DNA from: Blastococcus sp. TF02A-26
Lineage (GTDB): Bacteria > Actinomycetota > Actinomycetes > Mycobacteriales > Geodermatophilaceae
Length of the DNA: 64,000 nucleotides
Reading direction: 5' to 3'
NCBI RefSeq assembly: GCF_003319125.1
Contig: NZ_QOHG01000004.1
Location: forward strand, 1 to 64,000
Of the stretch, positions 51,867 to 61,326 are shown piece after piece. The notes under the pieces are model-generated. The model was not told where the DNA came from. It saw nothing but the letters and a program-made list of their open reading frames with translations, and ran no database searches. A program made the position numbers and the translations under genes. Every line of letters begins with the position of its first letter. Position 1 is the stretch's first letter.

Positions 51867-53584
51867 CAGCTCGGGTTCTCCCGCAGCCACTGCTGGAACA
51901 GCGCCACGTTCGCGGCGTGCTCCGCGTCGGTGACCGCGAAGCGGGTCTCCCCGGTGTCGGGGTTCACCACGACGAAGTACAGCCACTCGCCCGGCGTGGG
52001 GTTCAGCACCGCCCGCAGCGCTTCCTCACCGGGATTGGTGATCGCCCCCGGCGGCAGGCCCGCGCTGTAGTAGGTGTTGTACGGCGACGGGTTGGCCCGG
52101 TCCTCGGCGGTGGTGGTGATGCCGCTCTTGCCGCTGGCGTAGTTCACCGTGGTGTCCAGCTGCAGCTTCATGCCGATGGCCAGGCGGTTGTCCAGCACCT
52201 GGGCCACCATCGCCATGTCCTCGGGCGAGGCGGCCTCGGCCTGCACCAGGCTGGCCTCGGTCACCACCCGCAGGCGGTCGGCCTCGGGGACGCCGAGCTC
52301 GTCGAGGGTCTGCACCGACCGGGCGACCATCATCTGCAGCACCTGCTGCGGCGTGGTCTCGGGCTCGAAGTCGTAGGTGGCCGGGAACAGCCAGCCCTCG
52401 AGCAGCCCGTTGGCGTAGGGCGGGAGCCCGACGGCGACCGGGTCGGCCGCGACGGCGGTGAGCTCCTCGATCGGCGTGTCGGTCTCCTCCGACAGGCGGG
52501 TGAGGACCCGCTGCACGGTGAAGCCCTCGGGGATCGTGACGCGGGAGAACAACCGGGTGGCCGGGTCCAGGAGCAGGTCCAGGGCCGCCGCGCCGCTCAT
52601 CTGCTGCCGCATGCCGTAGACGCCCGGCTGGATGCCCGTGGCCGCCGGCCGGGTCTCGGCCGCGTCGACGAACGGGCCGACGGAGGCGATGACGTCGGCC
52701 TCGACGAGCGTGCTCCCGATGTCGCTGAGGGTGTCGCCCTCGGCGATGCGGATCTGCACGCTGCCGGTGCCCTGGCCGGTGTAGTCCTCGTCGGCGGGGT
52801 TGACGAGGTCGATGAGCGCCTTGCCCCCGAACACGATCCCGGCCACGAGGGCGGCCAGGACGACCAGCGACAGGACGACGGCGACGGGACGACGACGCCG
52901 GCGGGGACGCGCGGAGTCCCCGTGGTCGTCGGCGGGGTGGTCGTGGTCGTCGGCGGAGTCGTCGGCGGAGTCGTCGGCGTGCTCGTCGGCGTGCTCGTCG
53001 TGGTGCTCGGCGCGGCGCGAGCGGCGGGACCGCCGCGCGCGGTCGTCGGTGACGATGACGTCGAGGCCACCGGTCTGCTCGTCGAGGAGCGGGTGACCCT
53101 CGGTGTCGTCGTCGTGCGCGGTGGCGGCCCGGACGTCACCGCCGGCCGGGGGGACGGCCGGGTGGGCGACCGTCGGCTCCTCGTCGGGGGACGCGTGGCG
53201 CCCGGCGTCGGTGCGGCGCTGCATCCGCGACCAGGTGCTGCGGGGGCGCGGGGGCAGCGGCGCGCCGGGGGTCGTGGACTCCGGCAGCGGGGGCGGCGGG
53301 GGGCCGTCGCCGATACCGGGCATCCGACCGGTGCGGTCGTCGTCGGCGCCGTCGGCGGAGGCGCGCGCGTAGTCCGCGAGCGGGAAGTCGGGGGCGTCGA
53401 GGCGGTCGATCACACCGGCGCGGCGCCGGGCGGGGGCGGGCGGAGGCGGCGCCCACTCGGCGGGCGCGGGGCGGACCGGGGCCTGCTGGCGCGGGAGCCC
53501 GGCGGCCCAGGCGCTCAGCGACTGCCCGGCCGGCGCCGACCCGCCGTCCTGGCCCCGCCCACCGGGCGGGGTCGGGAACGTCAC
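51866..53584 (-). CDS. mltG: Endolytic murein transglycosylase MltG with long cytoplasmic tail
   Basis: A 572-aa inner-membrane enzyme that cuts nascent glycan strands. Residues 1-232 are cytoplasmic and low in complexity: Pro/Ala-rich first, then a His/Asp/Glu tract at about 192-223 built from repeats such as DEHADEHADDSADDS. One membrane helix (about 233-256) precedes the LysM-like and YceG catalytic domain. The active-site region ASLVQAEAASPEDMAMVAQV has Gln where many relatives have Glu but keeps the second Glu, and LDNRLAIGMKLQLDTTVNY follows. GTG 53584 overlaps ruvX. Confidence 0.93.
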   Translation of the reverse strand: MTFPTPPGGRGQDGGSAPAGQSLSAWAAGLPRQQAPVRPAPAEWAPPPPAPARRRAGVIDRLDAPDFPLADYARASADGADDDRTGRMPGIGDGPPPPPLPESTTPGAPLPPRPRSTWSRMQRRTDAGRHASPDEEPTVAHPAVPPAGGDVRAATAHDDDTEGHPLLDEQTGGLDVIVTDDRARRSRRSRRAEHHDEHADEHADDSADDSADDHDHPADDHGDSARPRRRRRPVAVVLSLVVLAALVAGIVFGGKALIDLVNPADEDYTGQGTGSVQIRIAEGDTLSDIGSTLVEADVIASVGPFVDAAETRPAATGIQPGVYGMRQQMSGAAALDLLLDPATRLFSRVTIPEGFTVQRVLTRLSEETDTPIEELTAVAADPVAVGLPPYANGLLEGWLFPATYDFEPETTPQQVLQMMVARSVQTLDELGVPEADRLRVVTEASLVQAEAASPEDMAMVAQVLDNRLAIGMKLQLDTTVNYASGKSGITTTAEDRANPSPYNTYYSAGLPPGAITNPGEEALRAVLNPTPGEWLYFVVVNPDTGETRFAVTDAEHAANVALFQQWLRENPS

Positions 53585-54249
53585 GAGCGGCTCCGCTGGG
53601 CGTCCAGGTAGGTCTGGAGGATCACGACGGCCGCCTCCTGGTCGATCACGGGGCGCTGCTGGCGGCTGTCGAGCCCGCGGGCCCGGAGGGTCCCGGCTGC
53701 AGTCACGGTGGAGAGCCTTTCGTCGACGAGGTGCACGGGCACGTCTCCGATGCGCCCGGCCAGTGCCCGAGAGTAGGCACGCGCCTCCTTGGCCGAGGCG
53801 CCCGACGCACCCGACAGGTGCCTCGGCTCTCCCACGATCACCTCGGTCACCTCGTGTTCCACGACCAGCGCCGCGATGCGGTCCAGGTCCGACTCGTCCC
53901 GGGCCCGCTGGACCGTCTCGAGCGGGCTGGCGAGCATCCCGGTCGGGTCCGACAGCGCCACGCCGACGCGCACCGTGCCGACGTCGAGCCCGAGCCGCCG
54001 GCCCTGGCGCGAGCGGCGCAGCGGGAGCGGCGGCAGGCCCGCGGGCAGGCCGCGGGAGAGGTCGATCTCGGTCGTCTCGTTGCGGACCGGCGGGAAGCCC
54101 GCACCCCGCAGGTCGATCTCGGTGGTGGGATGGGGCGCCGGCTGCTCCTGCGTCGGCGGCTTGGGCCGCGTCGGCGGCACGGCCGGTCGCTGCACCGTCC
54201 GCTCGCCGACCGGGCCGGTCTCCTCGGGGTCCCAACGCTGCTCGGGCAT
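53581..54249 (-). CDS. ruvX: Holliday junction resolvase-like RuvX/YqgF with N-terminal extension
   Basis: The RNase H-like domain (about 85-222) shows LGLDVGTVRVGVALSDP, VIVGEPRHLSG, HLVDERLSTVTA and VIDQEAAVVILQ. RuvX usually has about 140 residues. Here about 80 extra Pro/Gln-rich residues come first and contain TTEIDL twice (about 42 and 59). The protein is implicated in 16S rRNA processing and recombination. ATG 54249 is six bases from the alaS stop. Confidence 0.92.
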   Translation of the reverse strand: MPEQRWDPEETGPVGERTVQRPAVPPTRPKPPTQEQPAPHPTTEIDLRGAGFPPVRNETTEIDLSRGLPAGLPPLPLRRSRQGRRLGLDVGTVRVGVALSDPTGMLASPLETVQRARDESDLDRIAALVVEHEVTEVIVGEPRHLSGASGASAKEARAYSRALAGRIGDVPVHLVDERLSTVTAAGTLRARGLDSRQQRPVIDQEAAVVILQTYLDAQRSRS

Positions 54250-54255
54250 CTCAGC

Positions 54256-56940
54256 TCACCTCCGTGCGGCGGTCGCGACCGCCTGCTCGCCGGCCGCCAG
54301 GGCCGCGGGGATGCCGCCCGGGTCGGTGCCGCCGCCCTGGGCGACGTCGGCCTTGCCACCGCCACGGCCGCCCACGACCGGCGCCGTCTGCTTGATCAGG
54401 TCCCCGGCCGACAGCCCACGCTCCTGCGCGGCCGGCGTGAGAGCCGCCACGAGGGCAACCTTGCCCCCCGACTGCGAGGCCAGCAAGACCACCGCCGGGC
54501 GCTCGCCCAGCCGGCCGCGGACGTCGAGGGCGAGGGTGCGCAGGTCGCCGCCGTCCAGGCCCTCGAGGGCACCGGTGACCACGGCGACGCCGTCGACGTC
54601 CGTGGCCCCGGCCGCGAGGGTCCCCGCGGCCGCGACGGACTGCTGCGCGCGCAGCTCGGCCAGCTCGCGGTCGGTCTCCCGCTGCCGGGCGAGGATCCCG
54701 CTGACCCGGTCGACGAGCCCGTCGGTGGGGGCCTTGAGCAGTTCGCCGAGCTGCCGGACCAGGTCGCGCTCGCGGGCCAGGTAGCGGAACCCCTCCAGGC
54801 CGACGGCAGCCTCGACGCGGCGGGCGCCCGAGCCGACCGACGACTCGCCGGTCAGGGCGAGCGTGCCGATCTGGGCGCTGCCGCGGACGTGGGTGCCACC
54901 GCAGAGCTCGCGGGACCAGGGCCCGCCGATCTCGACGACGCGAACCTGCTCGGAGTAAGTCTCGCCGAACAGCGCCAGCGCACCGATGGCCTGCGCCTCG
55001 GGCAGCGTCATCCAGCTCGCGCTGACCGCGTGGTCGGCCCGGACGGCGGCGTTGGCGACGTCCTCGATGTCGGTCCGCTGCTGGGTGCTGAGCGCGCCCT
55101 GCCAGGCGAAGTCCAGCCGCAGGTACCCGGGCCGGTTGTACGAGCCGGACTGCAGGGCCTGCGGGCCGAGCACCTCGCGCAGCGCCGCGTGGACGACGTG
55201 GGTGCCGGAGTGCGCCTGGCAGGCCGAGAGCCGCCACTCGCGGTCGACCTCGGCGGTGAGGGTCACGCCGGCGCGCAGCTCGCCCTCGAGCACGCGGACC
55301 TGGTGGGCGACCAGGCCCTTGACCGGCCGCTGCACGTCGAGCACCTCGGCGCGGCCGCCGTCCCAGGTGAGGACGCCGGCATCGGCCACCTGGCCACCGG
55401 ACTCGGCGTAGAACGGCGTCCGGTCCAGCACGACCCGGGTGACCTCGCCGGGCCCGGCGACGGTCTCCGCGCCATCGGAGTCGGTCAGCTCCGAGACGAC
55501 GGCGAGCACCCGGGAGTCGGTGCGCAGCGTCTCGTAGGCCAGCCAGTCCGTCGGCCCGTGCTCGGCCAGGATGCGCCGGTAGGCGAGGACGTCGACCGAG
55601 CCGGTGCGCTTGGCGCGGGCGTCGGCGCGGGCCCGGTCGCGCTGCTGCTGCATGAGCGCGCGGAAACCCGCCTCGTCGACGGTCACGCCCTGCTCGGCGG
55701 CCATCTCGAGGGTGACGTCGATCGGGAAGCCGTAGGTGTCGTGCAGCGAGAACGCCTGCTCCCCGGACAGCGACGGCGTCCCCTGGCTCTTGGCCTCGCG
55801 CACCGCGGTGTCGAACAGCGCGGTGCCCGAGGTCAGGGTGCGCCGGAACGCCTCCTCCTCGGCGTAGGCGACCGAGGAGATGCGGGCGAAGTCGGTGACG
55901 AGCTCCGGGTAGCTGGCGCCCATGGCGTCGCGGGAGACCGGCAGCAGCTCCGGCAGCGTCGCCTCGTCGACGCCGAGCAGCTTCATCGACCGGACGGCGC
56001 GGCGCAGCAGCCGGCGCAGGATGTAGCCGCGACCCTCGTTCCCGGGGGTGACGCCGTCGCCGATGAGCATCAGCCCGCTGCGCACGTGGTCGGCGACCAC
56101 GCGGAGCCGGACGTCGTCGTCGTGCTTGGCCCCGTAGGTCACGCCGGCGAGCTCGGCGGCGCGGCGCAGCACCGGCGCCACCTCGTCGATCTCGTACATG
56201 TTGTCGACGCCCTGCAGCAGGAAGGCCACCCGCTCCAGGCCCATGCCGGTGTCGATGTTCTTCTTCGGCAGCTCGCCGAGGATGGGGAAGTCCTTGCCCT
56301 CCCCCGCGCCCCGCTCGTACTGCATGAAGACGAGGTTCCAGATCTCCAGGAACCGGTCGCCGGCGCGGTCGACGGCCGGGCCGCCGTCGGGGCCGTACTC
56401 GGGCCCGCGGTCGACGTAGATCTCCGAGCAGGGGCCGGCCGGGCCCGGGGCGCCGGTCGACCAGTAGTTGTCCTCCATGCCCAGGCGCTGGATCCGCTCG
56501 GCGGGCAGGCCCGCGATGCGCGCCCAGGCCTCGGCGGCCTCGTCGTCGTCCAGGTAGACCGTGACCCAGATCCGCTCCGGGTCGAAGCCCAGCCCGCCGT
56601 CCTCCACCCGGCCGGTGACGAGGTCCCAGGCGTGCTGGATGGCGCCTTCCTTGAAGTAGTCGCCGAAGGAGAAGTTGCCGTTCATCTGGAAGAACGTGCC
56701 GTGCCGGGTGGTCTTGCCGACCTCCTCGATGTCGAGGGTCCGCACGCACTTCTGCACGCTCGTGGCGCGCGGGTAGGGCGCGGGCTCGCGGCCGGTCAGG
56801 TACGGGATGAACGGCACCATGCCGGCGACGGTGAACAGCAGCGACGGGTCCGGCGAGACCAGCGAGGCGCTGGGGACGACGGTGTGGCCCCGGGCGGCGA
56901 AGTGGTCCAGGAAACGACGGCGGATCTCGGCGGTCTGCAT
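54256..56940 (-). CDS. alaS: Alanyl-tRNA synthetase
   Basis: An 894-aa class II synthetase. Order: catalytic domain ([38 protein letters not shown]), tRNA-recognition domain, editing domain with the zinc site [11 protein letters not shown] and [10 protein letters not shown], and the DHHA1 C-terminal domain ending in [17 protein letters not shown] 56940 is the natural start. It is the usual neighbour of DUF6167/DUF948 and ruvX in actinobacteria. Confidence 0.97.
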   Translation of the reverse strand: MQTAEIRRRFLDHFAARGHTVVPSASLVSPDPSLLFTVAGMVPFIPYLTGREPAPYPRATSVQKCVRTLDIEEVGKTTRHGTFFQMNGNFSFGDYFKEGAIQHAWDLVTGRVEDGGLGFDPERIWVTVYLDDDEAAEAWARIAGLPAERIQRLGMEDNYWSTGAPGPAGPCSEIYVDRGPEYGPDGGPAVDRAGDRFLEIWNLVFMQYERGAGEGKDFPILGELPKKNIDTGMGLERVAFLLQGVDNMYEIDEVAPVLRRAAELAGVTYGAKHDDDVRLRVVADHVRSGLMLIGDGVTPGNEGRGYILRRLLRRAVRSMKLLGVDEATLPELLPVSRDAMGASYPELVTDFARISSVAYAEEEAFRRTLTSGTALFDTAVREAKSQGTPSLSGEQAFSLHDTYGFPIDVTLEMAAEQGVTVDEAGFRALMQQQRDRARADARAKRTGSVDVLAYRRILAEHGPTDWLAYETLRTDSRVLAVVSELTDSDGAETVAGPGEVTRVVLDRTPFYAESGGQVADAGVLTWDGGRAEVLDVQRPVKGLVAHQVRVLEGELRAGVTLTAEVDREWRLSACQAHSGTHVVHAALREVLGPQALQSGSYNRPGYLRLDFAWQGALSTQQRTDIEDVANAAVRADHAVSASWMTLPEAQAIGALALFGETYSEQVRVVEIGGPWSRELCGGTHVRGSAQIGTLALTGESSVGSGARRVEAAVGLEGFRYLARERDLVRQLGELLKAPTDGLVDRVSGILARQRETDRELAELRAQQSVAAAGTLAAGATDVDGVAVVTGALEGLDGGDLRTLALDVRGRLGERPAVVLLASQSGGKVALVAALTPAAQERGLSAGDLIKQTAPVVGGRGGGKADVAQGGGTDPGGIPAALAAGEQAVATAARR

Positions 56941-57001
56941 GTCCTACTCGGGTTCTCGAGGTGCGGGGAGTCCGGGGCTGCGGCCGGCCCCGCCGGGGGG
57001 T

Positions 57002-57289
57002 TCAGCGGTCGGCGTGCGGTGCGCTGTGCCGGCCGGGCAGCTCGACCGCGCCGCGCTCGGGCAGCGGCGCGTCCAGCCCCGTGCCGGAACGCAGCTCACC
57101 CTCGCGGGCTTCCGCGGCGGCGCGCACGTCGGCCCCGAACTCGCCGATGGCGTCGGCCAGGTCGCGCAGGCCCTCGACGATCGAGCCGGCGATGCCCTGC
57201 GGGGTCATCTTCTCCGCGGCGGCGGACAGCTTGCGGACGACGAGCGCGCCGATGGTCACGCCCATGGCCAACCAGAACAGCCGGCGCAT
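57002..57289 (-). CDS. DUF6167-type small membrane protein
   Basis: A 95-aa protein with one N-terminal membrane helix (LFWLAMGVTIGALVV), then an amphipathic helix (AAAEKMTPQGIAGSIVEGL, LADAIGEFGADVRAAAEAR) and a charged tail. Proteins of this kind sit between DUF948 and alaS in many actinobacteria; the function is unknown. ATG 57289 overlaps the DUF948 stop by one base. Confidence 0.82.
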   Translation of the reverse strand: MRRLFWLAMGVTIGALVVRKLSAAAEKMTPQGIAGSIVEGLRDLADAIGEFGADVRAAAEAREGELRSGTGLDAPLPERGAVELPGRHSAPHADR

Positions 57290-57714
57290 CAGGCGGCCCG
57301 CCGGGCGGCACGGCGCGCGCGCCGGGCGTCCTTGTCCCGCTGCGCGGCCTCGGCGAGCGCCACGCCTTCGCGACGCTTGCGGGCGGCGCTGCGGACGCCG
57401 TAGCTGAACGCGGCGACCTTGATCAGCGGGCTGCCGAGGGTGGCGGCCACGACGCTGGTCAGGGCGGCGACGTTGCTCGACACGTTGGCGGCGTTGCCGG
57501 TGATGTCGTCGACCCGCTCGAGGTTGGAGTTGACGTGGGTGACCGTGGTGGTCGCCTGCGCCAGGATCGGGGCGCTCTGCTCGCGGACCTGGCGGATGGT
57601 CAGCGTGGTCTCGTCGAGCGTGCGGCCCAGCTTGAGCAGCGGGACGGCCAGCAGCAGGACCAGCAACACCAGCGCGAGGGCGGCGATCAGTCCGGCCCAC
57701 TCTCCTGCGGACAC
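57289..57714 (-). CDS. DUF948 domain protein
   Basis: A 141-aa protein with an N-terminal membrane helix (LIAALALVLLVLLLAVPLL), then a long helical, partly coiled-coil region with heptad-like Thr/Val spacing, and a strongly basic Arg/Ala C-terminus. DUF948 proteins are membrane-tethered and of unknown function. GTG 57714 starts it. It forms a two-gene unit with DUF6167. Confidence 0.85.
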   Translation of the reverse strand: MSAGEWAGLIAALALVLLVLLLAVPLLKLGRTLDETTLTIRQVREQSAPILAQATTTVTHVNSNLERVDDITGNAANVSSNVAALTSVVAATLGSPLIKVAAFSYGVRSAARKRREGVALAEAAQRDKDARRARRAARRAA

Positions 57715-57747
57715 GCGGCGTCTCCTGTTCGTCGTTCCCCAGACGTT

Positions 57748-57765
57748 CGCCGGGCCGACCCGGCG
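57748..57765 (-). terminator. Short hairpin between rarA and DUF948
   Basis: CGCCGGG (57748-57754) and CCCGGCG (57759-57765) form a 7-bp stem with a 4-nt loop in the 113-bp gap. It may end rarA transcription. Confidence 0.45.
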
Positions 57766-57827
57766 TGGTCACAGTAGTCGGCGGGTCCCCGGCGGCCCCG
57801 GCTGCCGGGACGGGTGGGGCGGGCCGG

Positions 57828-59162
57828 TCAGCGGGTGCGGCGCAGGATCGCCCGCAGCTTCGGCAGCCGCGCCGCGATCGGCCCCTCGGCGCCCCGCTGG
57901 GTGGGCCGGTAGTAGTCCCGCCCGACCAGCGCGTCCGGCGGGTACTGCTGGGCGACGATGCCGTCCGGCGCGTCGTGCGGGTACCGGTAGGTGCCGCCGT
58001 GGCCGAGCTTCTTCGCGCCGGCGTAGTGGGCGTCGCGCAGCCCGGGGGGCACCGGCCCGGCCAGCCCCGCCCGGACGTCGGCCACGGACTCCCCCATCGC
58101 CACGGTGATCGCGTTGGACTTCGGCGCGGTGGCCAGGTGGACGACGGCGTGGGCCAGTGGGAAGTGCCCCTCCGGCATGCCGATGAAGGCCACCGCCTCG
58201 GCCGCGGCGACCGCGGTCTGCAGCGCGGTGGGGTCGGCCATGCCGATGTCCTCGCTGGCGGAGATCACGAGCCGGCGGGCGATGAACCGCGGGTCCTCCC
58301 CCGCCTCGACCATCCGCGCGAGGTAGTGCAGCGCCGCGTCGACGTCGCTGCCGCGGATCGACTTGATCAGCGCGCTCGCGACGTCGTAGTGCTGGTCGCC
58401 CTGCCGGTCGTAGCGGACCGCGGCCTGGGCGACGGCGGTCTCCAGCGTGGCCAGGTCGATCTCCGCGGCGCCGGCGGCCACGGCCGCTCCGGCGCCGGAC
58501 TCGAGCGCGGTGAGCGCCTTGCGGCCGTCCCCGCCGGCGATCCGCACGAGGTGCTCCTCGGCCTCGGCGCTGAGCGTCACGGCGCCGTCGAGCCCGCGGT
58601 CGCTGGTCAGCGCCCGTTGCAGAAGGGTGCGGACGTCGTCGTCGGCCAGCGGCTGGAGCGCGAGCACCAGGCTCCGCGACAGCAGCGGGCTGACCACGGA
58701 GAAGAACGGGTTCTCGGTCGTGGCGGCGATGAGGCTGACGATCCGGTCCTCGACCGCGGACAGCAGCGAGTCCTGCTGGGTCTTGGAGAAGCGGTGGACC
58801 TCGTCGATGAAGAGGACCGTGCGCCGCCCGGCGTAGGTGAGCTCGCGCTTGGCCGCGGTGATGACCGCGCGGACCTCCTTGACCCCGGAGTCCAGCGCCG
58901 ACAGCTGCACGAACTGCCGCTTGGTCGCCAGCGAGATGACGTGGGCGAGCGTCGTCTTCCCGGTGCCCGGCGGCCCGTAGAGGACCAGCGACATCGGCTC
59001 GTCGGCCTCGACCAGGCGGCGCAGCGGCGAGCGCGGGCCGAGCAGGTGCTGCTGGCCGACCACCTCGTCGAGCGACCGCGGCCGCATCCGGACGGCGAGC
59101 GGCGCTCCGGGGTCGACGGTGGCGCCGTCGGGCGGCTCCGGGTCGTCGAACAGCGAGCTCAC
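57828..59162 (-). CDS. rarA: Replication-associated recombination protein A (MgsA)
   Basis: A 444-aa AAA+ ATPase. It has [16 protein letters not shown], Walker [10 protein letters not shown], Walker [11 protein letters not shown], sensor 1 AATTENPFF and the C-terminal tetramerisation domain ([26 protein letters not shown]). It acts at stalled forks. GTG 59162 is the start. It is divergent from the aldo/keto reductase, 35 bases away. Confidence 0.95.
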   Translation of the reverse strand: MSSLFDDPEPPDGATVDPGAPLAVRMRPRSLDEVVGQQHLLGPRSPLRRLVEADEPMSLVLYGPPGTGKTTLAHVISLATKRQFVQLSALDSGVKEVRAVITAAKRELTYAGRRTVLFIDEVHRFSKTQQDSLLSAVEDRIVSLIAATTENPFFSVVSPLLSRSLVLALQPLADDDVRTLLQRALTSDRGLDGAVTLSAEAEEHLVRIAGGDGRKALTALESGAGAAVAAGAAEIDLATLETAVAQAAVRYDRQGDQHYDVASALIKSIRGSDVDAALHYLARMVEAGEDPRFIARRLVISASEDIGMADPTALQTAVAAAEAVAFIGMPEGHFPLAHAVVHLATAPKSNAITVAMGESVADVRAGLAGPVPPGLRDAHYAGAKKLGHGGTYRYPHDAPDGIVAQQYPPDALVGRDYYRPTQRGAEGPIAARLPKLRAILRRTR

Positions 59163-59197
59163 GGGTACCGACGCTACCCGCGGGGCACGACACCCCC

Positions 59198-60052
59198 ATG
59201 CAGCAGAGACGACTCGGCGACCGGACCGTCAGCGCGATCGGACTCGGCGCCATGCCGCTGTCCACGAAGTCCGACCGGCCCTCGCCGGACGAGGCCGAGG
59301 CCGTCGTCCACGCCGCGCTCGACGCGGGAGTGACGTTGATCGACACCGCCGACGCCTACGCCGCCGACGAGGGCGAGTTCGGGCACAACGAGGAGCTGGT
59401 GGCGCGGGCGCTGCGCTCCTACGGCTCTGGTGCCCGCGACGTCCTGGTGGCGACGAAGGGCGGGCACACCCGGCAGGGCAGCGACTGGGGGCTCGACGGC
59501 ACGCCGGGCTACCTGCGCCGCGCGTGCGAGGGCTCGCTTCGCCGGCTCGGCGTCGACGCCATCGACCTGTACCAGTTCCACCGGCCCGACCCCGAGACGC
59601 CGTGGGAGGAGTCGATGGCGGGGCTGCGGGCGCTGGTCGACGCCGGGCTGGTCCGGAGGGTCGGGATCTCGAACGCCGACATCGCGCAGATCGACGTCGC
59701 CCGGTCCGTGGTGGGCGACGCGCTGGTCGCGGTGCAGAACCAGTTCTCCCCCGGCTGGCGGTTCTCCGCCGACGAGCTCGCCCACTGCGCCGACCACGGT
59801 CTGGCGTTCCTGCCGTGGAGCCCGTTCGGCGGCGTCTCGGCGGCCGGGTCGCTGGAGGCCACCGCGCCGGCCTTCGCGGAGGTGGCCGCCGAGCTGGGGG
59901 TGTCGGTGTACCAGGTGACGCTGGCCTGGCATCTGGCCCAGTCCGACGTCGTCCTGCCGATCCCCGGCGCCTCCCGGCCGGCGTCGATCGTCGACTCGGC
60001 CGCCGCCGCCGACCTGCAGCTCAGCCTGGAGCAGCTCGCCCGCCTGGGCTGA
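59198..60052 (+). CDS. Aldo/keto reductase
   Basis: A 284-aa TIM-barrel oxidoreductase. The catalytic Asp and Tyr lie in [19 protein letters not shown], Lys in [11 protein letters not shown] and His in [12 protein letters not shown]. The NADPH-binding [14 protein letters not shown] ends the barrel. The substrate is unknown. ATG 59198 is close to the divergent rarA start. Confidence 0.92.
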   Translation: MQQRRLGDRTVSAIGLGAMPLSTKSDRPSPDEAEAVVHAALDAGVTLIDTADAYAADEGEFGHNEELVARALRSYGSGARDVLVATKGGHTRQGSDWGLDGTPGYLRRACEGSLRRLGVDAIDLYQFHRPDPETPWEESMAGLRALVDAGLVRRVGISNADIAQIDVARSVVGDALVAVQNQFSPGWRFSADELAHCADHGLAFLPWSPFGGVSAAGSLEATAPAFAEVAAELGVSVYQVTLAWHLAQSDVVLPIPGASRPASIVDSAAAADLQLSLEQLARLG

Positions 60053-60079
60053 GGTGTTCGACCCCCGCCGCCTGGGCCG

Positions 60080-60376
60080 CTACCGGCTCTCGGGACGGGT
60101 CGGGCTCGTCCCGGCCAGTCGGAGCAGCCCGAGTTCGCCGTGCGACGACTCGACGAACAGCTCGAAGACGCGACCACGCGCTTCGGGGCCGTTCGCCCAG
60201 GCGAGCACCTCGTGGACGTCGGCCGCTCCCGTCAGGCGCCACTCCTCGCAGTACGGCACCACGAGCACGCCGTCGGACCCGGGCTCCGCCGACGGGCCGC
60301 TCCAGAAGTAGACCCGGTAGACGGGGTCGTCCACTTCCCAGCGGGCGTCACGAGGGTCGACCGGTGCGGGCATCAT
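60080..60376 (-). CDS. Small conserved hypothetical protein
   Basis: A 98-aa soluble protein. It opens with RWEVDDPVYRVYFW and carries EEWRLTGAADVHEVLAWA and FELFVESSHGELGLLRLAG. The pattern of Trp and Tyr suggests a compact alpha/beta fold; I cannot name a family. ATG 60376 or 60373 starts it, overlapping the preceding membrane-protein stop, so it is coupled to that gene. Confidence 0.7.
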   Translation of the reverse strand: MMPAPVDPRDARWEVDDPVYRVYFWSGPSAEPGSDGVLVVPYCEEWRLTGAADVHEVLAWANGPEARGRVFELFVESSHGELGLLRLAGTSPTRPESR

Positions 60377-61326
60377 GCCGACAGGATCCCGCTCCCTGCC
60401 GCGGGCCCATGGTCGCGGCTGGGAGTGGCGCCACCGCGGCGGAGCAGCGGGACGACGAGGGCGATCACGACCGCCACGACCAGGGCGACCACCCACGGCG
60501 TCAGGTCCCGCGCATCGGGCGACGCCGACAACCGGAAGACCTGCCACGCGCCGGAGAGTGCGTCCGGGAGGGTGTCCGGGAGCCCGTACCCGGGTCGGAG
60601 CAGGGGCTCCAGCCACGCTGCCGCGGTCATCAGCGGTCCGGTGGACCAGGCCAGCAGCACCACGAGCGGCCACCACAGCAGCCGCAGGGGTGGCGTCGTC
60701 CCGACGGCGACGAGCGCGGCGACCAGCACGATCGCGCCGAACCAGGCCGACACCGTGCCCAGTGATCCGCTCCCGCTCGGGTGCGCGACCGCCGACACGA
60801 CCGAGGAGGACCAGGGCGGCGCCAGCCCGGCGAGGACGCCCAGACCGACGCCGAGACCCGGGCGGCCCAGCAGCGCGGCCGAGCCCAGCAGCCAGCCCCC
60901 GACCGCCGTGGTCACGACCACCGCGGAGAGCCCGGCGAGGACGACGGGCTCCTCGTCGAAGCCGCTCCCCGGCGCGTCGGACACCGACGCCAGCGACTGG
61001 AGCAGCGTGACCGCGACGGCGAGCGCCAGCCCGCTCCCGGTCGCGGCCAGCGAGAGGCCGCGCCGCCGGCCCAGCCGGCCCACCAGTCCCGCCCCGACGC
61101 CGCCGGTCAGCGCGCCGAGCACCAGCCAGCTGAGCCAGCCGGCAGCCAGCGGCAGCGCACTGGTCCCGGCGTAGGCGTCCATCCCGCCGAGCAGCCACCA
61201 CAGGTGACCGCCGACCCACCACACGACGGCGGCCAACGGCAGCAACGCCCACTCGGGCAGGCCCGCCGACGCCGCGAGGCGGGGCGCCGGGACGGCGGGC
61301 GCGGACGCCGGCGCCGGCGCGCTCAC
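60373..61326 (-). CDS. Polytopic membrane protein of unknown function
   Basis: A 317-aa protein with about eight hydrophobic helices, an Ala/Pro-rich N-terminus, and a large extracytoplasmic loop near residues 225-275 (YGLPDTLPDALSGAWQVF). It has no recognised transport or enzyme motif. GTG 61326 overlaps the aminotransferase stop as GTGA, and its own stop overlaps the next small gene, giving a three-gene unit. Confidence 0.75.
   Translation of the reverse strand: MSAPAPASAPAVPAPRLAASAGLPEWALLPLAAVVWWVGGHLWWLLGGMDAYAGTSALPLAAGWLSWLVLGALTGGVGAGLVGRLGRRRGLSLAATGSGLALAVAVTLLQSLASVSDAPGSGFDEEPVVLAGLSAVVVTTAVGGWLLGSAALLGRPGLGVGLGVLAGLAPPWSSSVVSAVAHPSGSGSLGTVSAWFGAIVLVAALVAVGTTPPLRLLWWPLVVLLAWSTGPLMTAAAWLEPLLRPGYGLPDTLPDALSGAWQVFRLSASPDARDLTPWVVALVVAVVIALVVPLLRRGGATPSRDHGPAAGSGILSA

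Noticed and set aside
52900-53000. GTCGTCGGCG-rich tandem DNA repeats as a minisatellite
   Set aside because: They lie inside mltG and encode its Asp/His/Glu tract in frame, so they are better described as a protein low-complexity region.
53731-57777. A 1348-codon open frame on the plus strand across ruvX, alaS and the DUF genes
   Set aside because: Same cause: an antisense shadow spanning several confirmed genes, low complexity and no recognisable motif.
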